DNA of 47,730 bases from NCBI GenBank assembly GCA_913060695.1, contig CAJXUA010000024.1, forward strand, positions 1-47,730, in the 5' to 3' direction. A program made the position numbers and the translations under genes. This DNA comes from an uncultured Gammaproteobacteria bacterium (GTDB lineage: Bacteria; Pseudomonadota; Gammaproteobacteria; Pseudomonadales; Pseudohongiellaceae). Under the pieces are notes generated by a model. That model did no database searches and was not told the origin of the DNA. It was given only the letters and a program-made list of their open reading frames with translations. Below, piece after piece: positions 15,616 to 25,341 of the stretch (position 1 is its first letter; each line of letters starts with the position of its first letter).

Positions 15616-18600
15616 ATGACCGTCCAGAAGACCAGCCCCGCCAGCTCTAAGAAAACCGCCGCTAAGAACAGTGTTAATAACGACAGCATCGTTATCACCG
15701 GCGCGCGGCAGAATAATCTGAAGAACCTCAGCCTTAGCCTGCCCACTGGCAAGCTCATCGTGGTGACTGGGGTGAGCGGTTCGGGAAAATCGACACTGGC
15801 ATTCGACACGATCTACGCCGAGGGGCAGCGTCGCTATGTCGAGACCTTCTCCGCTTATGCACGGCAGTTCCTCGACCGCATGGACAAGCCGGCGGTAGAC
15901 AATGTGCAGGGCATACCGCCCGCCATCGCCATCGACCAGAGCAACCCCGTGCGCACCTCGCGCTCTACCGTGGGCACGATGACCGAACTGAACGACTACT
16001 TGAAGCTAGCCTTCGCTCGTCTGGCCACCCTGCACTGCCCTCATTGCGCGCGGCCCGTGCACAAAGACACGCCTCAGAGCATCGTGGCGGATCTGCAGGC
16101 TAAGCTAAGTGAGGGGCAACGCATCCATGTTTGCCTGCCTATAAAGGTGCCCCATAACTTCAAGGAAGAGGAGATCGTGCAGCTCCTAGCGCAGCAGGGT
16201 TATACCCGCATTCAGTCGCGCAATGGCGACGTGGTCGAGGCCGTGCAAGACCGCCTGCGCTTTACGCCCGAACATCGCGAACGCCTGGGAGAGGCATTGG
16301 AGATGGCGCTACACCATGGCAATGGCCGCGTCTTGGTCTACCCGATGCGCGATGCCGAGGAGGCCGACGGCCCCGCCCTGCGCTACTCCACTCATCATCA
16401 TTGCCCCGATTGCGACGTGGAATTCTCGGAGCCCGTGCCCGCGCTGTTCTCGTTCAACTCCCCTATCGGTGCCTGCGCGAATTGCCGCGGCTTCGGCCGC
16501 ATCATTGGGGTGGATTTCGGGCTGGTGATTCCCGACGAGAACAAGACACTCGGGGAAGGCGCGGTGCGGCCATGGCAGACGCCGAGCTTCAAGGAGTGCC
16601 AGGTCGATCTCGTTAAGCATGCCAAGAAGAATAAGATTCCGATCGACGTGCCGTGGCACAAACTGAAAAAAACACAGAAGGAATGGGTGCTCGAGGGCGA
16701 AGGCTCCGCACAGGATGGTCACTGGTATGGCGTGCGCGGCTACTTCAATTGGCTAGAGACTAAGGCCTATAAGATGCACATCCGCGTCTTGCTCTCCAAG
16801 TACCGGGCCTATACGGAATGCCCGGAATGCAATGGCACGCGCCTGAAGGCGGAGAGCCAGTGGTGGCGACTGCACGCGGGCAGCGGCAAGAACGCGCAGG
16901 ATCTCAATCTTCACGAGGTGATGACACTATCGCTGGAACATTGCGCCGCCTTCTTCACGGCCTTGGCAGCGGAGAAACGCAAAGAGGGTTCGGCTTTAGA
17001 TGAAGCGACGATACTATTGCTTACCGAGATTCGTTCGCGGCTGACCTTCCTGCTCGACGTGGGCCTTGGCTACCTGACACTCGATCGTCAGTCGCGCACG
17101 CTCAGTGGCGGCGAGGTGCAGCGCATCAACCTGACCACCGCTCTGGGCACCTCCCTCGTCAATACCTTGTTCGTGTTGGACGAGCCGAGCATCGGCCTGC
17201 ACTCACGCGACATGAGGCGCATGATTCAGATACTGCACCGCCTGCGCGATGCGGGAAATACCCTACTAGTAGTAGAGCACGACCCCCAGGTGATGTTGGC
17301 GGCCGACCTAGTGATCGACATCGGCCCAGGGCCAGGCAAGGACGGCGGCGAGATTCGTTTCATGGGCACGCCGGCGCAGTTGCTGCGCAAGAAAGACAAT
17401 TTGACCGCTCAGTATCTTAATGGGCAGCGCAGCGTTCTCGATCTTCTGTTACCGGAACAACGCGGCATTGCCGATGCGGCCGCTAGCTATGCTGTGAGCA
17501 AGGCTAAGGCTGCAGTGCCCGAACGCAGCATCGACATCGAAGGCGCGGCGGAGAACAATCTGCGCGATCTTAGCGTTAGCGTGCCACTCGGTAAGCTAGT
17601 GTGCCTAACGGGTGTTAGCGGGTCTGGTAAGTCCACCCTGATGCACACCGTACTCTACCGCGCGGCATGTAAACAGCTTGGCCGCGCCACTGAGGCGCCG
17701 GGTCAGCATCGTGACATTCGCGGCCTCGACCAAGTGGACGATGTGATACTGGTGGACCAGAGCCCCATCGGCAAGACCACGCGTTCCATTCCCGCCACCT
17801 ATGTCGGCGCGTTCGACGTGATCCGCCAGCGTTTCATCGCCGAGCCTTTAGCGAAGGAGCGCAGCTATACCATCGGCAGCTTTAGTTTTAATGCCGGCAA
17901 TGGCCGCTGCCCGAGTTGCTCGGGTAATGGCTTCGAACATGTGGAGATGCAGTTCCTCAGCGACGTCTATCTGCGCTGCTCGGAGTGTAATGGCAAACGC
18001 TATCGTCGCGAGATCCTCGACGTGCGCGTCTCCGGTGCTACGCCGGGACGCAAGAACATCGCCGACATCCTCGCCATGACGGTCTCCGAGGCCTTGGCAT
18101 TCTATGCCGATGACGAAGCGGTACTCACTTGTTTGCAGCCCCTACTCGATGTTGGGCTGCAATATGTGCAACTCGGTCAGGCCGTGCCCACCCTAAGTGG
18201 TGGCGAGGCGCAGCGCCTGAAACTAGCCGGCCATCTCGCGTCCGTGGCGCAAGAGCAAGTAAGCGCGGCGAAGAAGAAGCGCAAGACTGGCGTTGTGGCC
18301 AAGGGCCTGTTGTTCCTATTCGACGAGCCCACCACCGGGCTGCACTTCCACGACATCAGCGTATTGATGAAGGCCTTCCGCAAGCTCTTGGATGCGGGGC
18401 ATTCGCTGCTGATCATCGAGCATAATCTGGACGTGATTCGCGCCGCCGACTGGCTGATCGATATCGGCCCCGAGGGCGGCGACAAGGGCGGCACGCTAGT
18501 GGCCGAGGGCAGCCCCGAAGACTTCCTGCGCGATGGCAAGGGGCTCACCGCTATCGCGCTGCAGGAATATGAGGCGGAACTGACCCGCGTGCGTTCGGGC

Positions 18601-21276
18601 GCGGCACTCCCCGTCATCGCCAACAGCAGCGCCGGTCCTATCAAGAAGATGAAGCAGGCGATTCAGATTCATCATGCCCGCGAACACAATCTCAAGAACA
18701 TCGACGTGGACATCCCCTGGAATAAATTCACGGTGATTACCGGCGTGAGCGGCAGCGGCAAGAGCACGCTGGCTTTTGACATCGTCTTCGGCGAGGGGCA
18801 GCGTCGCTATCTAGAATCCCTCAACGCCTATGCACGACAATTTGTGCAACCTGCCACCCGCCCGGATGTGGACGCGATCCATGGCATCCCGCCCACTGTG
18901 GCCATCGAGCAGCGCACTAGTCGGGGCGGCCGTAAGAGCACCGTCGCCACACTGACGGAAATCTATCACTTCCTGCGCCTTCTGTTCGTGAAACTGGGCA
19001 CGCAGTATTGCCCAAGCTGCGACGAGGCCATCGCGCCGCAGACTCGCGATCAGATACTGGCGCGTATTCTTAAGGCGGCACGCGGCAAGGAAGTCCATGT
19101 GCTCGCGCCTGTGGTTGTTGGCCGTAAGGGCATCTACAAGGAGCTGGCGGCATGGGCGGCTGCCCGTGGTTATGAACAAATACGCGTAGACGGTCAATTA
19201 GTGACGAGTGCCCCCTGGCCGGTGATCGACCGCTATAAGGAACACGACATCGAGATCTTGATCGGCACCGTAAAAGTCACACCACGCAACGAGGCGGCCT
19301 TGGCGAGCCTCATGGATCAGGCGCTGGAACTCGGCAACGGATTGCTCAGCATCATGCCCACCGCGGCAGCCTCGGGCGAGCGCAGTGGCGACACACTGTT
19401 CTCCACGCGCCGCGCCTGCCCCTCCTGTGGCGACAGCTTCGACGAGCTAGACCCACGGCTGTTTTCCTACAACTCTAAACACGGCTGGTGTGGCACCTGC
19501 TTCGGCACCGGTGAGGTCATCGAGAATTTCGAGGCCGAGCAGAGCGGCGAAGAAGCCCAATGGCTGGAGACTCCAGACGCGGACGCGCCTTCTATCCCTG
19601 TACGGGTCAACTGCCCCTCTTGTTCCGGCACGCGCCTGAACCCTATCGCCCTCGCGGTGCGCCTGAATGACCGCTCCATCGCCGAGTACACGGCACTTTC
19701 CGTGGACGACGCGGAGCGCGAGTTCGGCAAGCTGCGCTTCGACAAGAAGGAACAGGCTATAGCGCGGGACGTAGTGCCGGAATTGAATTCACGACTGCGC
19801 TTCCTGAATAAAGTGGGTTTGGGCTACCTTAGCCTCGACCGCGCGGCGCCCACCTTGAGTGGCGGCGAGGCGCAGCGCATTCGTCTCGCCTCCCAGTTAG
19901 GCTCTAATCTACAAGGGGTGTGCTACATCCTCGACGAGCCCACCATCGGCCTGCATGCGCGGGACAATGACCTACTGATTAGCACGCTGCGGGAATTACA
20001 GCGCCATGGCAATACCGTTATCGTGGTCGAGCACGACGACGCCACGATGGCCGAGGCAGACCATTTGATCGATGTGGGGCCGGGTGCAGGTAGCCGCGGC
20101 GGAGAGATCATCGCGCAAGGCACACTAGCGCAGCTGAAGAAGAACAAGGCCTCGCTCACCGGCCAGTTCCTCGCGAACCCACTGCGCCACCCCATCGCGG
20201 GCATTCGCGACGAGGAGGCGCGCGCTGGCTTCGAGAAGGAAGTACTGCGCATCGAGAACGCTAGCCTGCACAATCTGCGCGGCGTAACTGTGGACATCCC
20301 TCTGCGGCGTTTAGTGGCCGTGAGTGGCGTGAGTGGCAGCGGCAAGTCCAGCCTGATTCGCGGCGTCTTACACGACAACCTCAAGGCTCTACTGCGGGTC
20401 AAGGGCACGCGTAAGAAGCTGCCGGAGATCGTCAACTGCAAGGACATCGTCGGCTGGGAATCCATCGACCGCCTCTTACAGGTAGACCAGACCCCTATAG
20501 GCAAGACGCCACGCTCCTGCCCCGCTAGCTATATCGGCATCTGGGACACCATTCGCAAACTCTTCGCCGATACCGTGGACGCGCGCCTGCGCGGCTATGG
20601 CCCCGGGCGTTTCTCATTCAATGTCTCTGGCGGCCGCTGCGATACCTGTGCGGGCAATGGCATGCAGAAGATCGAGATGAACTTTCTGCCGGATGTGCGC
20701 GTGGACTGCGAAGAATGCCACGGCTGGCGCTTCAACGAGGACACCTTATCGGTGCGCTATAAGGACAAGCATATCGGCGAGGTATTGTTGATGAGTGTCG
20801 ACGAGGCGGTGGAGTTTTTCGCGCCCGTGCCACTCTTACATCACCCCTTGAGTCTCTTGCAGGATGTCGGCCTCGGCTATCTTACTCTCGGGCAGCAGAG
20901 CCCGACGCTCAGTGGTGGCGAGGCGCAGCGCATCAAGCTTGTTACGGAGTTAGCGAAGGCCAAACCCTCGGTACAGCTGCGGCGCAACACCAAGCAACAC
21001 ACGCTGTATATTCTCGACGAGCCGACCGTTGGTTTGCACATGGCGGACGTCGAGAAATTATTGCGGGTACTGCATCGCCTGGTCGACACTGGTAACAGCG
21101 TGATGGTGATCGAGCATAATCTCGACGTGATCGCAGAGGCTGACTGGGTGTTGGACATGGGTCCGGAGGGTGGCAAGGCTGGCGGAAAAATCGTGGCCAA
21201 GTGCGCCCCAGAGAAACTGTTAGGTAAGAAGCAATCTCATACCGCAGTTCATCTAGCGCGCCTGTTCGAGGGCTAG
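15616..21276 (+). CDS. uvrA: double-length UvrA (excinuclease ABC subunit A, two UvrA units fused in tandem)
   Basis: UvrA is the damage-sensing ATPase of nucleotide excision repair and normally works as a dimer of about 940 residues per chain. This chain has about 1886 residues and four ABC modules. Counted from TTG 15610, Walker A loops (GVSGSGKS) start near residues 54, 668, 1045 and 1573. Signature motifs (LSGGE) are at 498, 862, 1416 and 1767. Zinc-type CXXC pairs recur in each half, near 262-295, 406 and 770-800, and near 1271-1298, 1336 and 1677-1710. Both halves keep a segment where UvrA binds UvrB (clearest in LAPVVVGRKGIYKELAAW). It therefore looks like a covalent UvrA dimer with all ATP sites intact. 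ATG 15616 follows the LexA box, so SOS control is likely. A normal uvrA may exist elsewhere. Confidence 0.95.
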   Translation: MTVQKTSPASSKKTAAKNSVNNDSIVITGARQNNLKNLSLSLPTGKLIVVTGVSGSGKSTLAFDTIYAEGQRRYVETFSAYARQFLDRMDKPAVDNVQGIPPAIAIDQSNPVRTSRSTVGTMTELNDYLKLAFARLATLHCPHCARPVHKDTPQSIVADLQAKLSEGQRIHVCLPIKVPHNFKEEEIVQLLAQQGYTRIQSRNGDVVEAVQDRLRFTPEHRERLGEALEMALHHGNGRVLVYPMRDAEEADGPALRYSTHHHCPDCDVEFSEPVPALFSFNSPIGACANCRGFGRIIGVDFGLVIPDENKTLGEGAVRPWQTPSFKECQVDLVKHAKKNKIPIDVPWHKLKKTQKEWVLEGEGSAQDGHWYGVRGYFNWLETKAYKMHIRVLLSKYRAYTECPECNGTRLKAESQWWRLHAGSGKNAQDLNLHEVMTLSLEHCAAFFTALAAEKRKEGSALDEATILLLTEIRSRLTFLLDVGLGYLTLDRQSRTLSGGEVQRINLTTALGTSLVNTLFVLDEPSIGLHSRDMRRMIQILHRLRDAGNTLLVVEHDPQVMLAADLVIDIGPGPGKDGGEIRFMGTPAQLLRKKDNLTAQYLNGQRSVLDLLLPEQRGIADAAASYAVSKAKAAVPERSIDIEGAAENNLRDLSVSVPLGKLVCLTGVSGSGKSTLMHTVLYRAACKQLGRATEAPGQHRDIRGLDQVDDVILVDQSPIGKTTRSIPATYVGAFDVIRQRFIAEPLAKERSYTIGSFSFNAGNGRCPSCSGNGFEHVEMQFLSDVYLRCSECNGKRYRREILDVRVSGATPGRKNIADILAMTVSEALAFYADDEAVLTCLQPLLDVGLQYVQLGQAVPTLSGGEAQRLKLAGHLASVAQEQVSAAKKKRKTGVVAKGLLFLFDEPTTGLHFHDISVLMKAFRKLLDAGHSLLIIEHNLDVIRAADWLIDIGPEGGDKGGTLVAEGSPEDFLRDGKGLTAIALQEYEAELTRVRSGAALPVIANSSAGPIKKMKQAIQIHHAREHNLKNIDVDIPWNKFTVITGVSGSGKSTLAFDIVFGEGQRRYLESLNAYARQFVQPATRPDVDAIHGIPPTVAIEQRTSRGGRKSTVATLTEIYHFLRLLFVKLGTQYCPSCDEAIAPQTRDQILARILKAARGKEVHVLAPVVVGRKGIYKELAAWAAARGYEQIRVDGQLVTSAPWPVIDRYKEHDIEILIGTVKVTPRNEAALASLMDQALELGNGLLSIMPTAAASGERSGDTLFSTRRACPSCGDSFDELDPRLFSYNSKHGWCGTCFGTGEVIENFEAEQSGEEAQWLETPDADAPSIPVRVNCPSCSGTRLNPIALAVRLNDRSIAEYTALSVDDAEREFGKLRFDKKEQAIARDVVPELNSRLRFLNKVGLGYLSLDRAAPTLSGGEAQRIRLASQLGSNLQGVCYILDEPTIGLHARDNDLLISTLRELQRHGNTVIVVEHDDATMAEADHLIDVGPGAGSRGGEIIAQGTLAQLKKNKASLTGQFLANPLRHPIAGIRDEEARAGFEKEVLRIENASLHNLRGVTVDIPLRRLVAVSGVSGSGKSSLIRGVLHDNLKALLRVKGTRKKLPEIVNCKDIVGWESIDRLLQVDQTPIGKTPRSCPASYIGIWDTIRKLFADTVDARLRGYGPGRFSFNVSGGRCDTCAGNGMQKIEMNFLPDVRVDCEECHGWRFNEDTLSVRYKDKHIGEVLLMSVDEAVEFFAPVPLLHHPLSLLQDVGLGYLTLGQQSPTLSGGEAQRIKLVTELAKAKPSVQLRRNTKQHTLYILDEPTVGLHMADVEKLLRVLHRLVDTGNSVMVIEHNLDVIAEADWVLDMGPEGGKAGGKIVAKCAPEKLLGKKQSHTAVHLARLFEG

Positions 21277-21278
21277 CC

Positions 21279-22154
21279 TTATTTGAATACCACGGTCTTG
21301 TTGCCGTTGACGATGATGCGGTGTTCGCAGTGCCATTTGACGGCGCGCGCGAATGCCGCACACTCGGCATCGCGGCCAATCTGCACTAGCTCGTTGATGT
21401 CGAAGTTATGATCGATCTTCTCTACCGCCTGCTCGATGATCGGGCCCTCGTCCAGATCCGTGGTGACATAATGTGCGGTAGCGCCGATGATCTTCACGCC
21501 ACGCATATAGGCTTGCCGATATGGGTCTGCACCCTTGAAACCGGGCAGGAAGGAGTGATGGATGTTGATCGCCCTGCCTGCCATCGCCTCACACATCTTG
21601 GGCGAGAGAATTTGCATATAGCGGGCTAGCGCCAAGAGATCCACATTATTGTCGTGGATGATCTGCAATATCGCATCTTCTTGTTCTACTTTATTGTCTG
21701 CGTTCACCGGTAGGTAGTGGTAGGGAATCTTGTACCACTCCGTAATGCCGCGCATGTGCTCATGATTCGACACTACGCCAACGATGTCGGCGGGCAACAC
21801 GCCACTGCTCCAGCGGTGCAAGATATCGTTGAGGCAATGGCCGTGGCTAGACACAGCCAATAACACTTTGGGCTTTTCCTGCAGGTCAAAGAAACTCCAC
21901 TGCATAGAAAATTGTTCAGCAAGTGGCGTGAAATCTTCGTGCAGTTGCTCGCTGCCTGGCAGGCTGGTCTCTACCTCTTCGAACTCGACCCGCATAAAGA
22001 AGCGATCGAGGATTGGGTCGCGGTGCTGTGCTGCGTCGCTGATGGTGGCACCGCGCTGGAAGAGGAAATCACTGACTGCACGCACAATGCCGTTGGCCTC
22101 GGGGCAGGATACTGTGAGCACGTATTTCTTAGGAACTTGTAGTGTCATTGGCAT
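21279..22154 (-). CDS. purU: formyltetrahydrofolate deformylase
   Basis: PurU hydrolyses 10-formyl-tetrahydrofolate to formate and tetrahydrofolate, balancing the one-carbon pool and feeding formate to PurT. The 291 residues have an N-terminal ACT domain (VLTVSCPEANGIVRAVSDFL) and a C-terminal formyltransferase fold. The latter shows AVSSHGHCLNDIL, GVVSNHEH, LARYMQIL, INIHHSFLPGFKGADPY with the catalytic His, and DLDEGPIIEQ with the catalytic Asp. ATG codons at 22154 and 22148 are both usable. It converges on uvrA with two bases between them and diverges from the formaldehyde dehydrogenase gene, a sensible pairing since both yield formate. Confidence 0.95.
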   Translation of the reverse strand: MPMTLQVPKKYVLTVSCPEANGIVRAVSDFLFQRGATISDAAQHRDPILDRFFMRVEFEEVETSLPGSEQLHEDFTPLAEQFSMQWSFFDLQEKPKVLLAVSSHGHCLNDILHRWSSGVLPADIVGVVSNHEHMRGITEWYKIPYHYLPVNADNKVEQEDAILQIIHDNNVDLLALARYMQILSPKMCEAMAGRAINIHHSFLPGFKGADPYRQAYMRGVKIIGATAHYVTTDLDEGPIIEQAVEKIDHNFDINELVQIGRDAECAAFARAVKWHCEHRIIVNGNKTVVFK

Positions 22155-22309
22155 CGTTCATCCATGTTTTATTAGGCTTAACCTTTCTCATCGGCAAGTC
22201 ATGTTGGATACATCTCATGCGCAAAATGTTAGCATTATTTGCGTACACAGACTCCTCTATTTACAATCGAGAGCTCACTCCATCACGCTGATATAAGGTT
22301 AGGTCTAAC

Positions 22310-23416
22310 ATGAAAACACGCGCCGCTGTTGCGTTTGCCGCTGGCAAGCCCTTGGAAATTGTTGAAGTCGACCTAGAGGGGCCACGTGCTGGCGAGGTAT
22401 TAATCGAGATCAAGGCCACTGGTGTGTGTCACACCGACGCATTCACGCTCTCCGGAGATGATCCCGAAGGCGCCTTCCCCGCCATCTTGGGCCATGAGGG
22501 CGCTGGCGTGGTGGTCGAGGTAGGCCCAGGCGTTAAGTCTTTGAAGGTTGGCGACACCGTAATTCCGCTGTACACCCCGGAGTGCCGCGAGTGCGAATAC
22601 TGCCTGAACCCTAAGACTAATCTCTGTCAGTCGATTCGCGCCACTCAGGGCAAGGGCGTTATGCCCGACGGCACGAGCCGCTTCTCCTTCGAGGGCAAGC
22701 CTATCCTGCACTATATGGGCTGCTCCACCTTTTCTAATTACACCGTGATGCCGGAGATCGCCGTTGCCAAGGTGCGCAGCGACGCGCCCTTCGACAAGAT
22801 CTGCTACATCGGCTGCGGGGTCACTACCGGAATCGGCGCCGTCGTATTCGACGCGAAGGTCGAGGTTGGCAGCACCGTGGCAGTATTCGGGCTAGGGGGC
22901 ATCGGCCTCAACGTCATTCAGGGTGCGCGCATGGCAGGTGCCAGTCGCATCATCGGCGTGGACCTGAACCCCGATAAGGTCGCCCTCGCCAAGCAGTTCG
23001 GCATGACCGACTTTGTGAACCCCAAGGACGTAAACGACGTGACCGGCCATATCATCGAGATGACCGGCGGTGGCGTGGATTACAGCTTCGAATGCATCGG
23101 CAATGTGAAGGTCATGCGCCAGGCCTTGGAGTGCACCCACAAGGGCTGGGGCGAATCCTTCATCATCGGCGTGGCCGGCGCGGGCCAAGAAATCTCCACA
23201 CGCCCCTTCCAACTAGTGACTGGCCGCTCCTGGCGCGGCAGCGCATTCGGCGGTGCACGAGGCCGCACTGATGTGCCCCGCATCGTAGACTGGTATATGG
23301 ACAAGAAGATCAGCATCGACCCCCTGATTACCCACACCATGCCGCTGGAAGACATCAACAAGGCCTTCGACCTGATGCACGCCGGCAAGAGCATCCGCTC
23401 CGTCATCCTTTTCTGA
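22310..23416 (+). CDS. frmA: S-(hydroxymethyl)glutathione dehydrogenase / class III alcohol dehydrogenase
   Basis: This zinc- and NAD-dependent enzyme oxidises the glutathione adduct of formaldehyde to S-formylglutathione. The 368 residues match class III alcohol dehydrogenases. The catalytic zinc ligands are Cys40 (GVCHTDAF), His62 (GHEGAG) and the Cys in [10 protein letters not shown]. The structural zinc lobe has Cys92, 95, 98 and 106. The NAD fold has [15 protein letters not shown] and a following Asp. AGGTTAGG precedes ATG 22310. The S-formylglutathione hydrolase gene that often follows frmA is not here; palindromic repeats start at its stop codon instead. An imperfect inverted repeat near 22219-22243 (CGCAAA...TTTGCG) could be an operator, which is weak evidence. 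Confidence 0.96.
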   Translation: MKTRAAVAFAAGKPLEIVEVDLEGPRAGEVLIEIKATGVCHTDAFTLSGDDPEGAFPAILGHEGAGVVVEVGPGVKSLKVGDTVIPLYTPECRECEYCLNPKTNLCQSIRATQGKGVMPDGTSRFSFEGKPILHYMGCSTFSNYTVMPEIAVAKVRSDAPFDKICYIGCGVTTGIGAVVFDAKVEVGSTVAVFGLGGIGLNVIQGARMAGASRIIGVDLNPDKVALAKQFGMTDFVNPKDVNDVTGHIIEMTGGGVDYSFECIGNVKVMRQALECTHKGWGESFIIGVAGAGQEISTRPFQLVTGRSWRGSAFGGARGRTDVPRIVDWYMDKKISIDPLITHTMPLEDINKAFDLMHAGKSIRSVILF

Positions 23417-23535
23417 TCAAAGGGGTCAGAGTAATTTGATCCCAACAAAAGGCGTCGGGATCAAAGGGGTCAGAGTAACTTGATCAAAAAATGATCAAGT
23501 TACTCTGACCCCTTTGATCTCTGACCCCTTTGATC
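23417..23535. repeat. GGGGTCAG palindromic element M1 with nested half-copies
   Basis: A perfect 25-bp inverted repeat (23461-23485 and 23493-23517, seven-base A/T loop) has TCAAAGGGGTCAG at each outer end. It is preceded by another near-complete half (23417-23441) and followed by a short half (23519-23535). The first half starts immediately after the frmA TGA. The rest of the gap to 23726 holds a C/G-run hairpin (23604-23618) without a T-run and otherwise nothing I can interpret. Confidence 0.9.
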
Positions 23536-23726
23536 TCGGCCCCAATAATTCACCCTATTTTATTTCTTCTATCCCACTGAATTAACTCGCCTTTTAGCCG
23601 CAACCCCCCGAACAGGGGGTTTGCCCCCCCCGTGCCTCTTCGCTACTCTCCTGCCTACGGATCGCTCAGGCTTTTCGTGCCCTTCTTTTTCCTTATTCAG
23701 CAGTACTCGTCCGGAGAGAATATTCA

Positions 23727-24758
23727 ATGAAAGCTGCCACTAAAACCCTGAAAATAGCCGCGCGTAATTGTGCAGCACTCCTCACTGCGGGCCTGCTGAG
23801 TTCTGCGGCATTCGCACAAGACACAGCCGCTACTATCCCAACATCATTCCTAGGTACCTATAACCTGACCTATGACAATGCGCAGACTGGCTCGCCAGTT
23901 GCCAACGGCACTGCAGTCCAGGTCGTCATTGCCGCGAACAACACCTTGTGCTTGGGCGGATATACGCTCACTAATCCCGTGATTCGCAATGGCAATGGTC
24001 ATGAGGCGATTTGGACGGAAGGCAGCCTAGGGATCGAGATCTCTCTATCTAGCCTGCTAAATGGTTTCAACGAGATTAATGTTGGACCTACAGGTGGCGG
24101 CTTCTATGGTCAGTTGAAAGGCAGCAAGTCAAGCACCTCTACTACCGGTTGCGGCGCTGTCACTACCCCCGCCCCAGACATGACTAAAATCAATGAGTTG
24201 TTCGCACTGGCGCAAACAAAACTGGCGCAGTATTTCCCAGCAAGCGCGAATGCGGTAAACCAAACTCTGGACGACTATATCTACCGCTTCTACCCAAGCA
24301 CTGGCATCTACCTCGCGATCAACAATGGCGAGATCTATGTAATGGGCGGCTCTTTCGGCGACACGCCGCTCCCACAGGGCAACATCGAAACGATCCTCTC
24401 GGAACTAGCTAAGATCAACGTGGACGTAGATGTTCCTTCCGCAGCAGAAGGTGACTACAAGTTGGTGATCAGTGGTAGCGTTTCAACTAGCGTTGCGGGC
24501 GTCACGATTCCCGTAACCTTCCCCGCGATCACAATCGAGAAAATCGCTGCGCCTTCATCTTCAGACATTGATGGCATTCGTGACGCAGTAAAAGCGGCAC
24601 TCAAGGATATTAACTTCGTCGGTACGATCGACGTATCCGAAGTGTCGTCTTCTAGCAGCGCTCTGAGCTTCAGAATCAAATTCTCGGGCACTGTGACATC
24701 ACAGGGAACCACTGTCACAAGCAGCTACGACCTACTCTATACCTACACAAAGCTTTAA
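23727..24758 (+). CDS. exported protein of unknown function
   Basis: This 343-residue protein has a clear signal peptide (residues 1-30, cleavage after AFA). The mature chain is rich in Ser, Thr, Val and Ile, with alternating strand patterns (for example NGEIYVMGGSFGD and LSFRIKFSGTVTS), so it is probably a beta-rich periplasmic or surface protein. Two cysteines (LCLGG and TGCGAV) could form a disulphide. I recognise no family. GGAGAG lies nine bases before ATG 23727. It is a single-gene unit, bracketed by element M1 upstream and by its own terminator and element M2 downstream. No codon usage shift from the neighbours was noticed. Confidence 0.8.
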   Translation: MKAATKTLKIAARNCAALLTAGLLSSAAFAQDTAATIPTSFLGTYNLTYDNAQTGSPVANGTAVQVVIAANNTLCLGGYTLTNPVIRNGNGHEAIWTEGSLGIEISLSSLLNGFNEINVGPTGGGFYGQLKGSKSSTSTTGCGAVTTPAPDMTKINELFALAQTKLAQYFPASANAVNQTLDDYIYRFYPSTGIYLAINNGEIYVMGGSFGDTPLPQGNIETILSELAKINVDVDVPSAAEGDYKLVISGSVSTSVAGVTIPVTFPAITIEKIAAPSSSDIDGIRDAVKAALKDINFVGTIDVSEVSSSSSALSFRIKFSGTVTSQGTTVTSSYDLLYTYTKL

Positions 24759-24770
24759 TAGCCTAGTAGC

Positions 24771-24810
24771 AAAAAAGGGCTGCCACTCTCTCGAGTGGCG
24801 GCCCTTTTTT
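24771..24810 (+). terminator. rho-independent terminator
   Basis: A stem of GGGCTGCCACT against AGTGGCGGCCC with a six-base loop is flanked by A6 and T6, thirteen bases after the stop of the exported-protein gene. The symmetric A and T runs may let it work in both directions. Confidence 0.9.
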
Positions 24811-24820
24811 ATGCGGCGAA

Positions 24821-24890
24821 TCAAAGGGGTGACCAAAGGGGTCAGAGTAACTTGATCGTTTTTTGATCAAGTTACTCTGACCCCTTTGGT
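24821..24890. repeat. GGGGTCAG palindromic element M2
   Basis: A perfect 26-bp inverted repeat (24832-24857 and 24865-24890) flanks a seven-base loop (GTTTTTT). An extra short half-copy (TCAAAGGGGT) precedes it at 24821. The inner 20 bases of each arm match element M1. Its right arm encodes the last residues and the stop of the cupin gene. Confidence 0.9.
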
Positions 24891-25219
24891 CCGTCGGTCG
24901 GGAAGTGGATGGCCAGCCAAACTGTGTCTTGGTTTGGGTCGGACCACTCTACTCTGTGTTTCTGCTGGGCTGGGATTGCCACGTAGTCGCCTTGGTTCAG
25001 TTCGGTTTCGCTGCCATCTTCCCAGCTTATTTTCGCCGCGCCCTTTAGGAGTAAGACCCACTCGTGACGGTCTTGCTTGTACCATGTGCCGGGGGCACTG
25101 CGTTGCCCGCGGGACACGATGCGCTCGATAAGGACGCCCGACTGCTCCCACAGTGGCTGAAACACCTCTTCTGCGCTCGCATTCGGTAGTTCGCTTAGAA
25201 TATTGCCGCTTGCCTTCAT
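24872..25219 (-). CDS. cupin-fold protein
   Basis: This is a 115-residue single-domain cupin. The two cupin motifs are visible as WYKQDRHEWVLLLKGAAKISWEDG (about 46-69) and LNQGDYVAIPAQQKHRVEW (about 74-92), with His and Glu positions suited to bind one metal. Similar small cupins are annotated as polyketide cyclases, sugar isomerases or metal-binding proteins without proof; its substrate is unknown. The last residues (PKGSE) and the TAA stop come from the arm of element M2, so the original C-terminus was altered by insertion. It diverges from an exported-protein gene across about 120 bp, where TATAAT (25267-25272) is a possible -10. Confidence 0.87.
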   Translation of the reverse strand: MKASGNILSELPNASAEEVFQPLWEQSGVLIERIVSRGQRSAPGTWYKQDRHEWVLLLKGAAKISWEDGSETELNQGDYVAIPAQQKHRVEWSDPNQDTVWLAIHFPTDGPKGSE

Positions 25220-25341
25220 TCGTCGCCTCTATGATTTTTTCCTGTGCCCCTTTGGGGCCTAGGCCGTATAATACGCCCATAGGCCTCGAGCTGGAGTTAC
25301 ATCTGCTCGCTTCGGCCCGTGAATTAAAAAAGGGAGAGATT

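Noticed and set aside
23604-23618. CCCCC/GGGGG hairpin as a terminator of frmA
   Set aside because: It is nearly 190 bases past the stop and has no T-run; it may be incidental.
25153-25341. A 63-residue N-terminal extension of the small exported protein
   Set aside because: It overlaps the divergent cupin start and promoter region. The signal peptide and ribosome site place the start at 25342.
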